A DNA stretch of 5,673 nucleotides from ZLKRG08 sp963977625 (GTDB lineage: Bacteria; Actinomycetota; Actinomycetes; Nanopelagicales; Nanopelagicaceae), in assembly GCA_963977625.1 (NCBI GenBank), contig CAXBPX010000072.1, positions 1 to 5,673 on the forward strand, read 5' to 3'. The stretch's first letter is position 1; each line of letters starts with the position of its first letter. The translations under genes and the position numbers were made by a program. Shown here piece by piece: positions 4,966-5,673 of this stretch. The notes below the pieces were generated by a model. The model did not search any database, was not told where the DNA came from, and was given only the letters and a program-made list of their open reading frames with translations.

Positions 4966-5673
4966 CTAACGAATTACAACAGTTACCGCCGCAGATTGTG
5001 AACCACCCGAACTTACTCGTAAGTTTACGAATGGATTGTTCCCAACTGCGTAACTGAAGGTATAAAGACCACTTAAATCCGTGACTGTACTTGCTACTTG
5101 GCTCCACTTACCATCAAAACGTTCCAAAATTACTGGGATCTGTTTACCTGGGTTTACGATTCCAGAAATATTCACTTTGCCATTAAGTGGAATACTTGTT
5201 GGTGCCGTGATTTTAATCTGAGGTTTTACTTTAATTACTTGCTCATTTGAGATGCCTTCAAGGCGTTCCCATGTTCCATCACTTCTGAGGCGAATACTCT
5301 GATTCTGTCCAAGATAAATTGGTAACTTAATTTGTCCATCTGCTCCAGTGTTTAAAATGCTAATTTCTCTCCAATTAATATCACTAGTGGCTTTAACTTC
5401 TACATGTACAGGCAAAGATGCAATCGGCTGCTTATCTGCCAAAGTAAATGTGCCAGTTAAATTAATTGGTTGACCATAAGTAAATTCAGAGAAATCGCTA
5501 GTTACATTAGAAATTACTTTATCTGGCGCGATAGATAATGCAATATTTCTAATGTTTGTCATTGATTGGGCATCTTCAAAACCAATAGTCCACGCTGCTA
5601 CCCCGCCCAAGCGATATTTAGCTACTAATTCGGCGCGAACTTGATATGCCCGAGCGTCTTGATACCAAGCAGT
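4966..5673 (-). CDS. Probable secreted family 18 glycoside hydrolase, C-terminal part with two Ig-like domains
   Basis: The frame is open to the window edge, giving 235 residues of a larger protein whose N-terminus lies beyond 5673. Residues 3-34 (WYQDAR, then AELVAKYRLGGVAAW at 14-28 and TIGFED at 29-34) match the last strand and helix of the family 18 TIM barrel, as in YaaH/chitinase-like enzymes that cut beta-1,4-linked N-acetylglucosamine polymers such as chitin or peptidoglycan. W28 is in the position of the conserved tryptophan at the base of the active site. Two beta-rich segments follow (about 53-149 and 151-235) and share a pattern of GxVxxxG, PVxxE, a tryptophan and a DxxG turn, as in bacterial Ig-like domains. 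No membrane anchor or sorting motif ends the protein. The catalytic DxxDxDxE motif and the signal peptide are outside the window, so activity and export are inferred. Confidence 0.72.
   Translation of the reverse strand, partial: TAWYQDARAYQVRAELVAKYRLGGVAAWTIGFEDAQSMTNIRNIALSIAPDKVISNVTSDFSEFTYGQPINLTGTFTLADKQPIASLPVHVEVKATSDINWREISILNTGADGQIKLPIYLGQNQSIRLRSDGTWERLEGISNEQVIKVKPQIKITAPTSIPLNGKVNISGIVNPGKQIPVILERFDGKWSQVASTVTDLSGLYTFSYAVGNNPFVNLRVSSGGSQSAAVTVVIR

Noticed and set aside
5608..5610. TTG at 5610 as the start of the right-hand gene.
   Set aside because: The frame stays open to the window edge, and the 21 codons upstream complete the conserved end of the family 18 barrel, so the gene continues beyond the window.
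1..5673. A defence island, mobile element, CRISPR array or wholly new system.
   Set aside because: Nearly every base belongs to recognisable housekeeping genes on one strand; no repeats, integrase, transposase, tRNA or composition break is visible.

Overview
This window is a single-direction block: every supported gene lies on the minus strand, so transcription runs from position 5673 toward position 1. The gene set and wording of the proteins (ClpS with the actinobacterial WDDPVNLMSYV motif, a DUF2017 protein beside it, an actinobacterial-type FtsX N-terminus, MurI followed by RNase PH) point to Actinobacteria. Base composition is low for that phylum, about 40% G+C by eye. This fits a streamlined low-GC freshwater lineage such as the acI group (Nanopelagicales), but the assignment is inference from gene content and composition, not from a marker gene.

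Layout in transcription order: (1) the C-terminal part of a probable secreted family 18 glycoside hydrolase with two C-terminal Ig-like domains (4966-5673, cut by the window edge); (2) clpS (4663-4953); (3) a DUF2017 gene (4094-4666) joined to clpS by an ATGA stop/start overlap; (4) prfB, release factor 2 (2984-4084), read in one frame with no programmed frameshift; (5) ftsE (2210-2899) and (6) ftsX (1303-2205), 4 bases apart; (7) murI, glutamate racemase (480-1289); (8) the N-terminal two thirds of rph, RNase PH (1-470, cut by the window edge). The only gap longer than 13 bases is the 84-base prfB-ftsE spacer (2900-2983). It holds a short 10-base-period direct repeat and a possible -10 box. 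No convincing intrinsic terminator is visible anywhere, so the block could be read as one or a few overlapping transcripts.

The genes are housekeeping functions: protein quality control (ClpS), translation termination (RF2), division-linked control of wall hydrolysis (FtsEX), supply of D-glutamate for peptidoglycan (MurI), and tRNA 3'-end processing (RNase PH). No defence system, mobile element, CRISPR array, RNA gene or clearly new system is visible. The two observations most worth following are a recurring TANNNT motif 6-9 bases upstream of four start codons, which suggests leaderless transcripts inside the block, and a gene order that merges two clusters usually separate in Actinobacteria while lacking smpB after ftsX.
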